Source: Rhizobium sp. C1
GTDB lineage: Bacteria > Pseudomonadota > Alphaproteobacteria > Rhizobiales > Rhizobiaceae
Length of the DNA: 64,000 nucleotides
Reading direction: 5' to 3'
NCBI RefSeq assembly: GCF_021026335.1
Contig: NZ_JAJNCY010000001.1
Span: 806,001-870,000 of the forward strand
Part shown: piece by piece, positions 29,238 to 38,179 of the stretch
Numbering within the stretch: position 1 is the first letter of the stretch
Layout: each line of letters starts with the position of its first letter
The notes under the pieces: model-generated
Databases searched by the model: none
The model's input: the letters and a program-made list of their open reading frames with translations, nothing else
Told to the model about the DNA's origin: nothing
Made by a program: the position numbers and the translations under genes

Positions 29238-29831
29238 TCAGTTCAGCGGAATGGCGTTGGCGGACTTGCTGGATTGGTAGACGTTCGACAGCCGGTCATA
29301 TTCCGTCTTGATGCGGGCGGTCTGGTCCTCAAGCGCTGCGCGCGGGGCATCCGGCGAAGCGGCGACGAGATCGCCGAGATAGAAACTCTTCCAGAATGCG
29401 TTCTGGCGATGGTAGCCGCCGGCGTCGAGGCCGTAGAGTTCCTTCATGATCTTGAGGTCATGCGGAATGGCGAAGGCGTCGCGGCTGTCCTCGTGGCTGT
29501 AGAAATAATAATAGTTGTCGAAACCGGCCCAGGTGATCGCCGACATGCACATGGTGCAGGGTTCGTGGGTGGAGAAGAAGATGAGGTCCTTCGTGTTCTT
29601 CTCGCCTGGGCGTTCGTAGAACTGTTTCAGCGTGTGGACTTCGCCATGCCAGAGCGGGTTCTCGATCTCGTTGTTCGTGCCGGCAATGACCAGCGACAGA
29701 TCGGACTTCTTCAGGATCGCCGCGCCGAAAACCTTGGCTCCGCTATTCACGCCCTTGTGGGTCAGAGGCAATACGTCCTTCTCCATGACATCCAGCAGGC
29801 GGGCGGCTATGACCTCGGGCGCGTAATCCAT
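29238..29831 (-). CDS. Nucleoside/nucleotide deaminase-superfamily protein
   Basis: This 197-residue protein has the zinc deaminase motifs H-x-E in LWHGEVHTL near 63-66 and P-C-x-x-C in THEPCTMCMSAITW near 90-93, with the proton-shuttle Glu in HGE. The family includes cytidine, guanine and dCMP deaminases; the substrate is not clear from motifs. The C-terminal half has aromatic stretches (FDNYYYFYSHEDSRDAF). The ATG at 29831 follows AAAGGA. It lies just upstream of mazG on the same strand (31 bases), so co-transcription is likely, consistent with nucleotide clean-up. Confidence 0.82.
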   Translation of the reverse strand: MDYAPEVIAARLLDVMEKDVLPLTHKGVNSGAKVFGAAILKKSDLSLVIAGTNNEIENPLWHGEVHTLKQFYERPGEKNTKDLIFFSTHEPCTMCMSAITWAGFDNYYYFYSHEDSRDAFAIPHDLKIMKELYGLDAGGYHRQNAFWKSFYLGDLVAASPDAPRAALEDQTARIKTEYDRLSNVYQSSKSANAIPLN

Positions 29832-30043
29832 CAAGCGATCCTTTCACGGTTTTGAAGTGACTCGACGTTATTGAGCCATGTCGGCTCTGTAAATCGCAGC
29901 AAGCGGCAACCGGGCGGATTTGCTCAGAAAGCTTTTGTTCGGGGCAAAGAAATATCCTCCTTGTGCCGCATCCGCATTTCTGTTCCTTCCGGTTTTCGCC
30001 TCGAAAAGAGAAAATTCTACCAGACTTCACACAGGCGTATGCG

Positions 30044-31480
30044 ATGACTGCAAAAGACGACCAGCTTTCGGTGTTTCCGGCCTTCTTCCGCGTGGCGGGG
30101 AAGGTGGCGCTCGTCTATGGCGAGGGCGACGAGGCCTATGCCAAGGCGCGGCTGCTCGCCAATACGCAGGTCGAGATCGTGGTCGCTGCGGATGCGCCTG
30201 AAAAGAGCTTCGCGGATTTCATTGCTTCGCATTCGCTGCGCCAGATTTCTCCGGCTGAAGCGGATGCCATGATGCGTAAGGCCGTTCTTGTCTTTGCGGC
30301 AACAGGCAACGAGACCGAGGATCGTGGCATTGTCGATCGCGCCCGCGCGCTCAAGATTCCAGCCAATGCCGTTGACCAGCCCGACTATTGCGACTTCTTC
30401 ACGCCCGCGCTCGTCAACCGCGCGCCGCTGGCTGTGGCGATTGGCACTGAGGGGGCGGGGCCGGTTCTGGCGCAGATGGTCCGCGCTGCGGTTGATCAGA
30501 TGCTCTCGCCCTCTCTCGGCCGCCTTGCACGCCTCGCGATAAATTATCGCGAGCGCGTGGAACAAAAGATCCCGAAGGGCGTTTCACGTCGCGTGTTCTG
30601 GCGCCGGTTCTTTTCCGGCGCGGTTGCTGATGCCATGGCGAATGGCAACGCAACTCTCGCCACGGCCGAGGCGGATCGTCTCCTGAGCGCCTCGGCCGGT
30701 TTGCCCGGTCACGTGTGGCTTGTGGGCGCCGGCCCCGGCGCCGAAGATCTTCTGACACTCCGCGCCCAGCGCGTCATGATGGAAGCGGATGCGATCGTCC
30801 ACGATGCGCTGGTTCCGCAGGCCGTCGTCGATATGGGCCGTCGCGATGCCGAGCGCATCCCCGTCGGCAAGCGCAAGGGCTGCCACTCCAAGTCTCAGAA
30901 CGAAATCAACGATCTGTTGGTGGAACTTGGCAAGTCAGGTAAACGTGTCGTCCGCCTGAAATCCGGCGATCCGTTGATCTTCGGCCGTGCTGCTGAAGAG
31001 ATGGCAGCGCTGCGCGAGGCCGGCGTGACCTATGAGATCGTGCCGGGCATCACGTCCGCCTTTGCCGCCGCCGCCGATTTCGAACTGCCGCTGACGCTGC
31101 GCGGCGTTGCCTCGTCGCTCGTCTTCACCACCGGCCATGACATGACGGGTGACGTTCTGCCCGACTGGGCGCGTCTGGCCGTTTCCGGCGCCACCATTGC
31201 CGTCTATATGGGGCGCACGGTCGCGGCCTCGGTGGCCGAGCGCCTGATTGCTGGCGGCATGCCGCGCGAGACGACGGTGGCCGTCATCGAGAATGCCAGC
31301 CGCCGCGAGGCACGGCTCTTCCACGGCACGATTGCTGACCTGCCGAGCCTGCAGCATTTCGACGAACTGACCGGGCCGGTCATGGTCGTCATCGGCGAGG
31401 CCGTCGCCGGAGCCAACTTCGAGAAATCCACGCCGCTCAGCCTTGCAGCCAAGCGGTCGCCTGTCTCCATGGGAGTTTGA
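30044..31480 (+). CDS. cysG: Siroheme synthase CysG
   Basis: This 478-residue multifunctional enzyme makes siroheme from uroporphyrinogen III. The N-terminal CysGB (dehydrogenase/ferrochelatase) domain covers about 1-205, with FRVAGKVALVYGEGDEAYAK and QPDYCDFFTPA. The C-terminal SAM methyltransferase (about 220-460) has VWLVGAGPGAEDLLTLRA, RLKSGDPLIFGRAAEEM, VPGITSAFAAAA and YMGRT. The stretch GTEGAGPVLAQ has Gly where the E. coli enzyme has a Ser before Pro. It heads the sulfite-reduction operon and provides the cofactor for CysI. Confidence 0.96.
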   Translation: MTAKDDQLSVFPAFFRVAGKVALVYGEGDEAYAKARLLANTQVEIVVAADAPEKSFADFIASHSLRQISPAEADAMMRKAVLVFAATGNETEDRGIVDRARALKIPANAVDQPDYCDFFTPALVNRAPLAVAIGTEGAGPVLAQMVRAAVDQMLSPSLGRLARLAINYRERVEQKIPKGVSRRVFWRRFFSGAVADAMANGNATLATAEADRLLSASAGLPGHVWLVGAGPGAEDLLTLRAQRVMMEADAIVHDALVPQAVVDMGRRDAERIPVGKRKGCHSKSQNEINDLLVELGKSGKRVVRLKSGDPLIFGRAAEEMAALREAGVTYEIVPGITSAFAAAADFELPLTLRGVASSLVFTTGHDMTGDVLPDWARLAVSGATIAVYMGRTVAASVAERLIAGGMPRETTVAVIENASRREARLFHGTIADLPSLQHFDELTGPVMVVIGEAVAGANFEKSTPLSLAAKRSPVSMGV

Positions 31481-31481
31481 C

Positions 31482-31787
31482 ATGATCTACAAGGTTCTCA
31501 CCGCCAACCGCCTCGGCGACGGCATTGCCGTCTGGCTGAATGCCAGTGGCGAGTGGACCACCTCGCTGCAGGATGCGCTCGTCGCCCGCCATGCGGAAGC
31601 CGAAGCCTCGCTGGAAGCGATCGGCAAGCGCGACTTTGCCGCCAACAAGATCCTTGACGTGAACCTCGTGGAAGTGGAAGAGGTCGGCGAAACGATCCGC
31701 CCCATTCGCCTGCGCGAGCGCATCCGCGCCGAAGGCCCGACGGTCGGCTATGGCGAGAACGCCTACGCCCCGACGCGCGCAGCTTAA
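31482..31787 (+). CDS. DUF2849 protein of the sulfite-reduction cluster
   Basis: This 101-residue protein begins MIYKVLTANRLGDGIAVWL and is placed one base after cysG and 68 bases before cysI. DUF2849 genes recur between cysG and cysI in alphaproteobacteria, but their function is not established. No membrane helix or metal motif is visible. A role in siroheme delivery or CysI assembly is a guess from position. GGGAG precedes the ATG. Confidence 0.88.
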   Translation: MIYKVLTANRLGDGIAVWLNASGEWTTSLQDALVARHAEAEASLEAIGKRDFAANKILDVNLVEVEEVGETIRPIRLRERIRAEGPTVGYGENAYAPTRAA

Positions 31788-31855
31788 GAGATTTTTGCGC
31801 AATTCCGGACGGAAAACCGCCTTGCACTTTTCCTGGAATTGCTTGAGGAGCCCCT

Positions 31856-33526
31856 ATGTACCGTTACGATGAATTCGACCACGCCTTCGTGTCCGCGCGC
31901 GTCGCGCAGTTTCGCGACCAGGTGGAGCGGCGTCTGTCCGGCGAGATCGCCGAGGATGCGTTCCGCCCGCTGCGCCTGATGAACGGCGTCTATCTCCAGC
32001 TCCACGCCTATATGCTGCGCGTCGCCATTCCCTATGGCACGCTGAATGCCAAGCAGATGCGGATGCTCGCCCATATCGCGCGCAAGTATGACCGCGGCTA
32101 CGGCCATTTCACCACGCGCCAGAACATCCAGTATAACTGGCCGAAGCTTTCCGACACGCCGGACATCCTGACCGATCTCGCATCCGTCGAGATGCATGCG
32201 ATCCAGACATCGGGCAACTGCATTCGCAACGTCACCGCTGACCATTTCGCTGGGGCCGCCGCTGACGAGGCTGCCGATCCGCGGCCCTATGCAGAAATCC
32301 TGCGCCAGTGGTCTTCCGTGCATCCGGAATTCTCCTTCCTGCCGCGCAAGTTCAAGATCGCCGTCACCGGCTCGGAACATGATCGCGCAGCCATCCAGGT
32401 TCACGATATCGGTCTGCAGCTGAAGAAGAACGACAAGGGCGAGCTTGGGTTTGCCGTCTGGGTCGGCGGCGGGCAGGGGCGCACCCCGCTTCTCGCCAAG
32501 AAGATCCGCGACTTCCTGCCAGAAGAGGACCTGCTTTCCTACACGACCGCCATCGTGCGCGTTTACAACCTGCATGGCCGCCGCGACAACAAGTACAAGG
32601 CGCGCATCAAGATCCTCGTCCACGAAACCGGCGTCGAGGAACTGACGCGCCAGATCGAGGCCGAATTCGTGCATCTGAAGGATGGCGAACTGAAGCTCCC
32701 CGATCAGGACATCGCCGCCATCACCGACTATTTCGCACCGCCGGCGCTCCCCGAGCGGCCGGAAGGCTGGGCGAACCTTGCCGCCTGGAAGAAGGCGGAT
32801 GAGGGCTTTGCGCGCTGGGTGCAGCAGAACGTGCATCCGCACAAGAACCCCGATTATGCCTCTGTCACCATCTCGCTGAAGCCGATCGGAGGCATTCCGG
32901 GCGACGCGACGGACAGCCAGATGGATCTGGTGGCCGATCTCGCCGAAGAATACGCCTTCGACGAAATCCGCATCAGCCATGAGCAGAACATCATTTTCCC
33001 GCATGTCGCGATTGCCGATCTGGAGCCGCTTTATCGCGCGCTGCAGCCGGCAGGTCTCGGCACGGCCAATGCCGGCCTGATCACCGACATCATTGCCTGT
33101 CCGGGTCTGGACTATTGCGCGCTGGCGAACGCCCGCTCGATCCCGGTCGCGCAGGAGCTTTCCACCCGCTTCGGTTCGGCCGAACGTCAGGCGGAAATCG
33201 GCGAGCTGAAGATCAAGATTTCCGGCTGCATCAATGCCTGCGGCCATCACCATGTCGGCCATATCGGCCTCTTGGGCGTGGAAAAGAAGGGCGCGGAACT
33301 CTATCAGATCACGCTGGGGGGCTCGGCCGACGAGAATTCCTCCATCGGCGAAATCATCGGCCGCGGCTTCGAGCCGGAGAAGGTGACGGATGCGGTGGAG
33401 ACTGTCGTCAACACCTATATCGCCATCCGCAACGACGCCTCCGAGCGCTTCATCGACACCTATCGCCGTGTTGGCCCGCAGCCGTTCAAGGACGCGCTTT
33501 ACGGGCCGTCCTCCAAGGCCGCCTGA
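31856..33526 (+). CDS. cysI: Sulfite/nitrite reductase hemoprotein (assimilatory sulfite reductase)
   Basis: This 556-residue siroheme and 4Fe-4S enzyme reduces sulfite to sulfide by six electrons. It has the tandem ferredoxin-like half domains (RVAIPYGTLNAKQMR, HFTTRQNIQYNW) and the cluster-binding cysteines in ACPGLDYC and SGCINACGHHH. There is no cysJ flavoprotein gene beside it, so electrons probably come from ferredoxin. It follows cysG and DUF2849 and precedes the DUF934 gene by 29 bases. Confidence 0.94.
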   Translation: MYRYDEFDHAFVSARVAQFRDQVERRLSGEIAEDAFRPLRLMNGVYLQLHAYMLRVAIPYGTLNAKQMRMLAHIARKYDRGYGHFTTRQNIQYNWPKLSDTPDILTDLASVEMHAIQTSGNCIRNVTADHFAGAAADEAADPRPYAEILRQWSSVHPEFSFLPRKFKIAVTGSEHDRAAIQVHDIGLQLKKNDKGELGFAVWVGGGQGRTPLLAKKIRDFLPEEDLLSYTTAIVRVYNLHGRRDNKYKARIKILVHETGVEELTRQIEAEFVHLKDGELKLPDQDIAAITDYFAPPALPERPEGWANLAAWKKADEGFARWVQQNVHPHKNPDYASVTISLKPIGGIPGDATDSQMDLVADLAEEYAFDEIRISHEQNIIFPHVAIADLEPLYRALQPAGLGTANAGLITDIIACPGLDYCALANARSIPVAQELSTRFGSAERQAEIGELKIKISGCINACGHHHVGHIGLLGVEKKGAELYQITLGGSADENSSIGEIIGRGFEPEKVTDAVETVVNTYIAIRNDASERFIDTYRRVGPQPFKDALYGPSSKAA

Positions 33527-33555
33527 GACAGACCCGGATCAGAAAGAACTGACGC

Positions 33556-34059
33556 ATGACGAAAATCTGGAAAGAAACCGGCTTTGTCGAGAATGACGCC
33601 TGGGCGCTGCCCATCGAGAGCGAGGCTCTGCCGGTAGGCGCTCGGCCGATCCTCGCACTTGGCGAATTCCTCGAACAGATGGAGGCCAGCAATGAAGGCG
33701 GCTTCGGCGTGTTGATCGCGCCGGCTGACGACGTCACGAAACTGGCACCGCATCTGGAGCGCATCGCGGTCGTGGCGCTGGCATTCCCGGCCTTCAACGA
33801 CGGGCGCGCCTTCAGCCATGCCTCGCTGCTGCGTGAGCGCCTGGGCTATGAGGGCGAGGTAAGGGCGGTCGGCGATGTGCTCATCGACCAGATCCCCCTG
33901 ATGATCCGCTGCGGCATCGACAGCTTTGCCGTCAAGAACCCCACGGCCCTGACGCGTCTTGCCGAAAACCGCCTGCCGGGGATCGACCTCCACACCCAGC
34001 CGGCCTTCAAGTCGGCGGAAGCGGGCCAAGGCTATAGCTGGCGCCGCAAGGCCTCGTGA
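33556..34059 (+). CDS. DUF934 protein of the sulfur assimilation cluster
   Basis: This 167-residue DUF934 protein is read 29 bases after cysI. Recognisable family stretches are VALAFPAFNDGRAFSHASLLRERLGYEGEVRAVGDVL and QIPLMIRCGIDSFAVK. The family is tied to sulfite reductase operons and its activity is unknown. No signal peptide is seen. It closes the operon before the AT-rich inverted repeat. Confidence 0.9.
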   Translation: MTKIWKETGFVENDAWALPIESEALPVGARPILALGEFLEQMEASNEGGFGVLIAPADDVTKLAPHLERIAVVALAFPAFNDGRAFSHASLLRERLGYEGEVRAVGDVLIDQIPLMIRCGIDSFAVKNPTALTRLAENRLPGIDLHTQPAFKSAEAGQGYSWRRKAS

Positions 34060-34087
34060 GGGGTCACGCTTGCCGCCAGCCGTTGAT

Positions 34088-34120
34088 GTATATCAAATAC
34101 AGAATATGTATTTGATATAC
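34088..34120. repeat. Perfect AT-rich 13-bp inverted repeat
   Basis: GTATATCAAATAC (34088-34100) is exactly inverted as GTATTTGATATAC (34108-34120) with a 7-base spacer AGAATAT. It is striking in this GC-rich genome. It lies 28 bases after the DUF934 stop and about 140 bases upstream of fpr. With no GC stem or T tail it does not look like a terminator; an operator is more likely. Confidence 0.8.
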
Positions 34121-34262
34121 CTTGAATGCGAGAATGGCGGCAAAGCATTCCCCTGAGGGCGCGTTAAAAGCAACAACAGCGCTTCACCAGCGGCCGGAAA
34201 TGTAATATTTGCCTCGCACACTCAAGTTTGTCTGCGGCACGCCCACCCGGATTGGATCAAGA

Positions 34263-35075
34263 ATGAACGCACCCGTATTGAAACAGGATGTCGCTGCTGA
34301 AATCCCGGCCGGCGTCTTTGCCGAAACCGTCACCTTCGTCCATCACTACACGGATCGTCTGTTCCGCTTCCGGATGACGCGTCCGGAGAGCTTCCGCTTC
34401 CGTTCGGGCGAGTTCGTGATGATCGGCCTGATGGTCTCGGGCAAGCCGCTTTATCGCGCTTATTCGATCGCCAGCCCGGCTTGGGCAGAGGAGCTCGAAT
34501 TCTTCTCGATCAAGGCGCCGGACGGTCCGCTGACCACCGAACTGCAGAAGATCCAGCCGGGCGATACCGTGTTCATGCGCAAGAAACCGACGGGCACGCT
34601 GGTTCTCGATGCGCTGACGCCGGGCAAGCGTCTCTACATGTTCTCGACCGGCACGGGTATCGCGCCGTTTGCCTCGCTGATCCGCGAACCGGAAACCTAC
34701 GAGAAATTCGAGGAAGTCATCCTCACGCATACCTGCCGCGAAGTCGCCGAACTGAAATACGGCTTCGACCTCGTCGAGGAAATCAAGAACGACGAGATCC
34801 TCTCCGAGATCGTCGGTGACAAGCTGAAGCACTATGCGACGGTGACCCGAGAGGATTACCCGTTCCAAGGCCGCATCACCGACCTGATGGAAAACGGCAA
34901 GCTCTATGCCGATCTTGGCGTTCCTCCACTCGACCCGGCCATCGACCGCGGCATGATCTGCGGCTCGGCCGCGATGCTGAAGGACACGAAGGAACTGCTG
35001 GAGCGGGCAGGGCTGACTGAAGGGGCCAACAACAAGCCAGCCGAATTCGTGATCGAGCGGGCCTTCGTCGGCTGA
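34263..35075 (+). CDS. fpr: Ferredoxin-NADP reductase
   Basis: This 270-residue FAD enzyme transfers electrons between NADPH and ferredoxin or flavodoxin. FAD-binding is shown by LYRAYSIASP, NADP-binding by STGTGIAPFASLI and ICGSAAML, and the C-terminus ends FVIERAFVG, the Azotobacter/rhizobial subclass. It probably supplies reduced ferredoxin to CysI next door and helps oxidative-stress defence. GGATCAAG precedes the ATG. A bidirectional terminator follows. Confidence 0.95.
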   Translation: MNAPVLKQDVAAEIPAGVFAETVTFVHHYTDRLFRFRMTRPESFRFRSGEFVMIGLMVSGKPLYRAYSIASPAWAEELEFFSIKAPDGPLTTELQKIQPGDTVFMRKKPTGTLVLDALTPGKRLYMFSTGTGIAPFASLIREPETYEKFEEVILTHTCREVAELKYGFDLVEEIKNDEILSEIVGDKLKHYATVTREDYPFQGRITDLMENGKLYADLGVPPLDPAIDRGMICGSAAMLKDTKELLERAGLTEGANNKPAEFVIERAFVG

Positions 35076-35101
35076 GCTTGACAGCATCCTCTGCAATATC
35101 G

Positions 35102-35136
35102 AAAAAGGGCGCCCGGTGAGGCGCCCTTTGTCTTTA
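35102..35136. terminator. Bidirectional terminator between fpr and the amidohydrolase gene
   Basis: AAAGGGCGCC (35104-35113) pairs with GGCGCCCTTT (35120-35129) over a six-base loop, followed by GTCTTT. On the reverse strand the A run becomes a T tract, so it serves both convergent genes. Confidence 0.9.
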
Positions 35137-35161
35137 GGATCCATTCCGCACGGCGCGCTGA

Positions 35162-36877
35162 TCAGGCGGTATATCCAGCCTGACCATCGATCCAGGTTTC
35201 CATCACCTTGATGGCATGGATTTGCTCCGCCGGAACGACGGTCGGATCTTTTTCAAGCACAACCATATCCGCAGCCTTGCCAACTTCGAGACTACCGCAG
35301 ACGTGGTCCATATGGCATTGCCACGCCGCGTCGATCGTGACGGCTCTCAGTGCTTCCATGGGCGTGATGCATTGCTCGGGCGCCAACACACCGCCGCCTT
35401 CCTTCATATCGCGCACGACCGCATTCTCGACGCAACGCAACGGATCGATGGGCGTGACGTTGAAATCCGAGTGGAGCGAAATTCGCAAGCCCTTGTCGAG
35501 GGCGGAGCGGCAGGGATCGACGCGCTTTGCCCGTTCCGGGCCCAGAATCCGATCCTGAAACGCGCGGCCCCAGAAGTGGACATGTCCAATCAGGAACGAG
35601 GGCGAGAGGCCCAGCTCCTTCATCCGAACAATCTGCTCGTCATGCAGGATCGAGCTGTGCTCGATACGATGGCGTAGCTGATGGCCGCCTTCTCCACTCG
35701 TACCTTGCGCGAAGGCGTCAATGGCAACATCGATGGCCGCATCGCCGTTGGCATGAATCCCAACCTGCCAGCCCGCCATATGAGCCTTGCGAACCACGGC
35801 CTCGATCTCGCTCGGCTGATAGTTCAGGGCACCGCGCCCGGTGCTACCGAGATAGGGTTCGCGCTGATAGCCGGTCTGTGCCTGATTGGAGCCATCCGCC
35901 CAGGCCTTGATGCCGTTGAGCGTGAAGCGGGACGTACGCTCGCCAGGGCGAAGGCCAAGCTTTTCCCAGGCGTCGTAATGCGTGGACACGAGATACCCGG
36001 CATAGCGCAGGGGCGGATTGGTTTTCATGACAGCATCGATGAGCGCCAGATCCTTCTCACCGAAGGCTGCGCCGATGCCGCAATCATGCACCAGCGTGCA
36101 CCCCTTGGCCACGGCATCCTGAAGATCTGCTCGGAAATAGCCAACGAGATCGGCCGCGGTCGGCTGCGGCATCACCGCAAGGAAGGGATAGAAGGACGGT
36201 GCCTCTTCCAGGCGACCCGTCAGGGCGCCGCTCGCGTCGCGCATGAAACGGGCCTGCGGTGGGTCTGGAGTATCCTTCGTCACCTTGGCCCTTGCCAGCG
36301 CCAGCGAGTTCACATAGGCGACATGACCATTCGATTCCAGAATGAAGAGCGGCACATTCGGCGCGATGCTGTCGAGGTCGGACAACGTAAAGGGCTCGCC
36401 GGGCATGATGGAGGGGTCCACCATCTTGGCCTGAAGCCATTGGTCTCCGCTGAGCTTGCTTGCCGCATCGCGCAATTTCTGCCTTGCGCTGTCCATATCT
36501 GGAACGCTGAACGGGCCGATGTCCAGCCAGGGCCGAAGCCCTGAGAAGGACGAATGCATGTGCGGATCGACAAAGCCCGGAAAAACCACCTTGTCGCCGA
36601 AGTCGACGACCTTGGTGTCTGCTCCCTTCAGCGCCAGAATTTCGGCCGCGTGACCAATGGCGACGATCTTGCCATGGCTGACTGCCACCGCTTCGGCATG
36701 CGGCTGCGCATCGTTCATCGTATAGATGGTGCGTCCCAGAAAGATTGTTTCAGGTTTTTCCGGTGGACCGTCAGGTTTTGAGGTCTGCGCCAAGGCCGGA
36801 GAAGCGGCGACGGCAAGGGAAGCAGCAAGCCCTGCAAGAACATTTCGCCGACTTTGATAGGACCGCATGAACTTCAT
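35162..36877 (-). CDS. Tat-exported amidohydrolase family 3 (YtcJ-like) enzyme
   Basis: This 571-residue metal-dependent hydrolase has the N-terminus SYQSRRNVLAGLAASLAVAA, a clear twin-arginine signal cleaved near PALAQ, so it is periplasmic. Metal-binding motifs are DPHMHSS, HDCG, IHANGDAAID, HRIEHSS and SDFNVTP, in the order expected for the amidohydrolase 3 family. Members cleave N-acyl or amide bonds; the substrate is unknown. The ATG at 36877 or 36868 is possible, neither with a strong ribosome site. It stands alone. Confidence 0.87.
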   Translation of the reverse strand: MKFMRSYQSRRNVLAGLAASLAVAASPALAQTSKPDGPPEKPETIFLGRTIYTMNDAQPHAEAVAVSHGKIVAIGHAAEILALKGADTKVVDFGDKVVFPGFVDPHMHSSFSGLRPWLDIGPFSVPDMDSARQKLRDAASKLSGDQWLQAKMVDPSIMPGEPFTLSDLDSIAPNVPLFILESNGHVAYVNSLALARAKVTKDTPDPPQARFMRDASGALTGRLEEAPSFYPFLAVMPQPTAADLVGYFRADLQDAVAKGCTLVHDCGIGAAFGEKDLALIDAVMKTNPPLRYAGYLVSTHYDAWEKLGLRPGERTSRFTLNGIKAWADGSNQAQTGYQREPYLGSTGRGALNYQPSEIEAVVRKAHMAGWQVGIHANGDAAIDVAIDAFAQGTSGEGGHQLRHRIEHSSILHDEQIVRMKELGLSPSFLIGHVHFWGRAFQDRILGPERAKRVDPCRSALDKGLRISLHSDFNVTPIDPLRCVENAVVRDMKEGGGVLAPEQCITPMEALRAVTIDAAWQCHMDHVCGSLEVGKAADMVVLEKDPTVVPAEQIHAIKVMETWIDGQAGYTA

Positions 36878-37094
36878 CAAGCCGGGGTTACAACAATCGC
36901 ACAAATGAAAAATCCTTCGCCATATGTGTTGAATACGGGAATATCTATGTACGGAATCTGAAGATGTTGCAAATGGTTCGCTTGAGAAGCGCCGGTGGCT
37001 CACGCTTCCTCATCGCGACAGACCACAACCGCCAACCCGCCTTCTGCTAGGCCAGGAGCGTTCCTGGCAACAAAAATAGGGGCAGGGGTTCAAG

Positions 37095-37170
37095 TGGTGA
37101 GCGCGCAGGGATTCGAACCCTGGACCTACTGATTAAAAGTCAGTTGCTCTACCGGCTGAGCTACGCGCTC
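37095..37170 (-). tRNA. tRNA-Lys (anticodon TTT)
   Basis: On the reverse strand the acceptor stem GAGCGCG pairs with CGCGCTC, followed by discriminator A and an encoded CCA. The D arm carries AGCTCAGCCGGTAGAGC. The anticodon arm ACTGACTTTTAATCAGT has TTT in the 7-base loop, and the T arm has GGTTCGAATCC. The total is 76 bases with CCA. The upstream and downstream neighbours are an amidohydrolase gene and ccdA. Confidence 0.97.
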
Positions 37171-37396
37171 CCGCGTCTGTCCGGTTGCAGAAGCGAACCG
37201 GGCCGGAAAGTGGGCGGAACATATGCAGGAGGCACGGTCGGGTCAACCCGGAAAATCGTCAATTCTGCGACCATTTGGCGCTTTTTCCAGCGATGCCGAA
37301 AAGATGATTGGCGGGTGAGGGATGCCGGGTCTATATGGGCCTCGGATTTTGGCCTTTTACCTGAGCTGCGGAACCGGTGAGGGGCAAGGAGTTTTC

Positions 37397-38143
37397 ATGC
37401 TGACCGTCGCCGGTATTTCGCTCATCAGCGCGCTTGTCGCGGGTGCCTTGTCGTTTCTGTCACCTTGCGTACTGCCGTTGGTTCCGCCGTATCTGTGCTA
37501 CATGGCCGGTGTTTCCGTCGAGGATTTCCGCAACGGCGGGCAGGCGGCGGCACGGTCGCGCAATGCGGTGATCCTCTCCTCCGTCTTCTTCACGCTGGGC
37601 TTTGCGACCGTCTTCGTGGCGCTGGGAGCCGGCGCGTCGGCGGTGGGGCTGCTGCTGCGGCAATATATCGACATTCTGTCCAAGATCGGCGGTGTGATCA
37701 TCATCGTGATGGGGCTGAACTTCCTCGGCCTGTTCCGCATCGGGCTCCTTGCGCGCGAGGCGCGGTTCCAGTCGTCGGCTAAGCCCGCGACGCTTTCCGG
37801 GGCGTATGTGATGGGCCTGGCCTTCGCCTTCGGATGGACACCCTGCATCGGGCCTGTTCTTGGTGCCATTCTCGGGATTGCGGCAGCCTCCGATACCGCA
37901 GGCTCCGGCGCCTTTCTGTTGGCGGTCTATTCGCTGGGGCTTGCGGTGCCGTTCTGGATCGCTGCCTTTTTCTCCGGGGCATTCATGCGTTTCCTTTCGC
38001 GCTTTCGGCGCCATCTTGGCGCCGTCGAAAAGGTCATGGGTGGACTGCTGGTTCTCACCGGCATTGCATTTCTGACCGGATTTGTCGCCAATGTGGCGAT
38101 CTGGTTCCAGCAGACATTTCCAATCCTCGGACAAATCGGCTAA
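37397..38143 (+). CDS. ccdA: CcdA-type thiol-disulfide membrane transporter
   Basis: This 248-residue protein has six predicted membrane helices. The redox cysteine pair lies in FLSPCVLPLVPPYL and FGWTPCIGPVLG. CcdA moves reducing equivalents from cytoplasmic thioredoxin to periplasmic thiol partners used in cytochrome c maturation. AAGGAG precedes the ATG. No thioredoxin-like partner is adjacent. Confidence 0.93.
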   Translation: MLTVAGISLISALVAGALSFLSPCVLPLVPPYLCYMAGVSVEDFRNGGQAAARSRNAVILSSVFFTLGFATVFVALGAGASAVGLLLRQYIDILSKIGGVIIIVMGLNFLGLFRIGLLAREARFQSSAKPATLSGAYVMGLAFAFGWTPCIGPVLGAILGIAAASDTAGSGAFLLAVYSLGLAVPFWIAAFFSGAFMRFLSRFRRHLGAVEKVMGGLLVLTGIAFLTGFVANVAIWFQQTFPILGQIG

Positions 38144-38179
38144 CAGCAGACGGGTTGGAAACAGTCACGGGGGCAGGAC

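Noticed and set aside
37051-37068. Hairpin near tRNA-Lys as a terminator
   Set aside because: GCCAGGA/TCCTGGC is a perfect 7-bp stem, but the T run lies before the hairpin in the direction of tRNA transcription, so it does not have terminator geometry.
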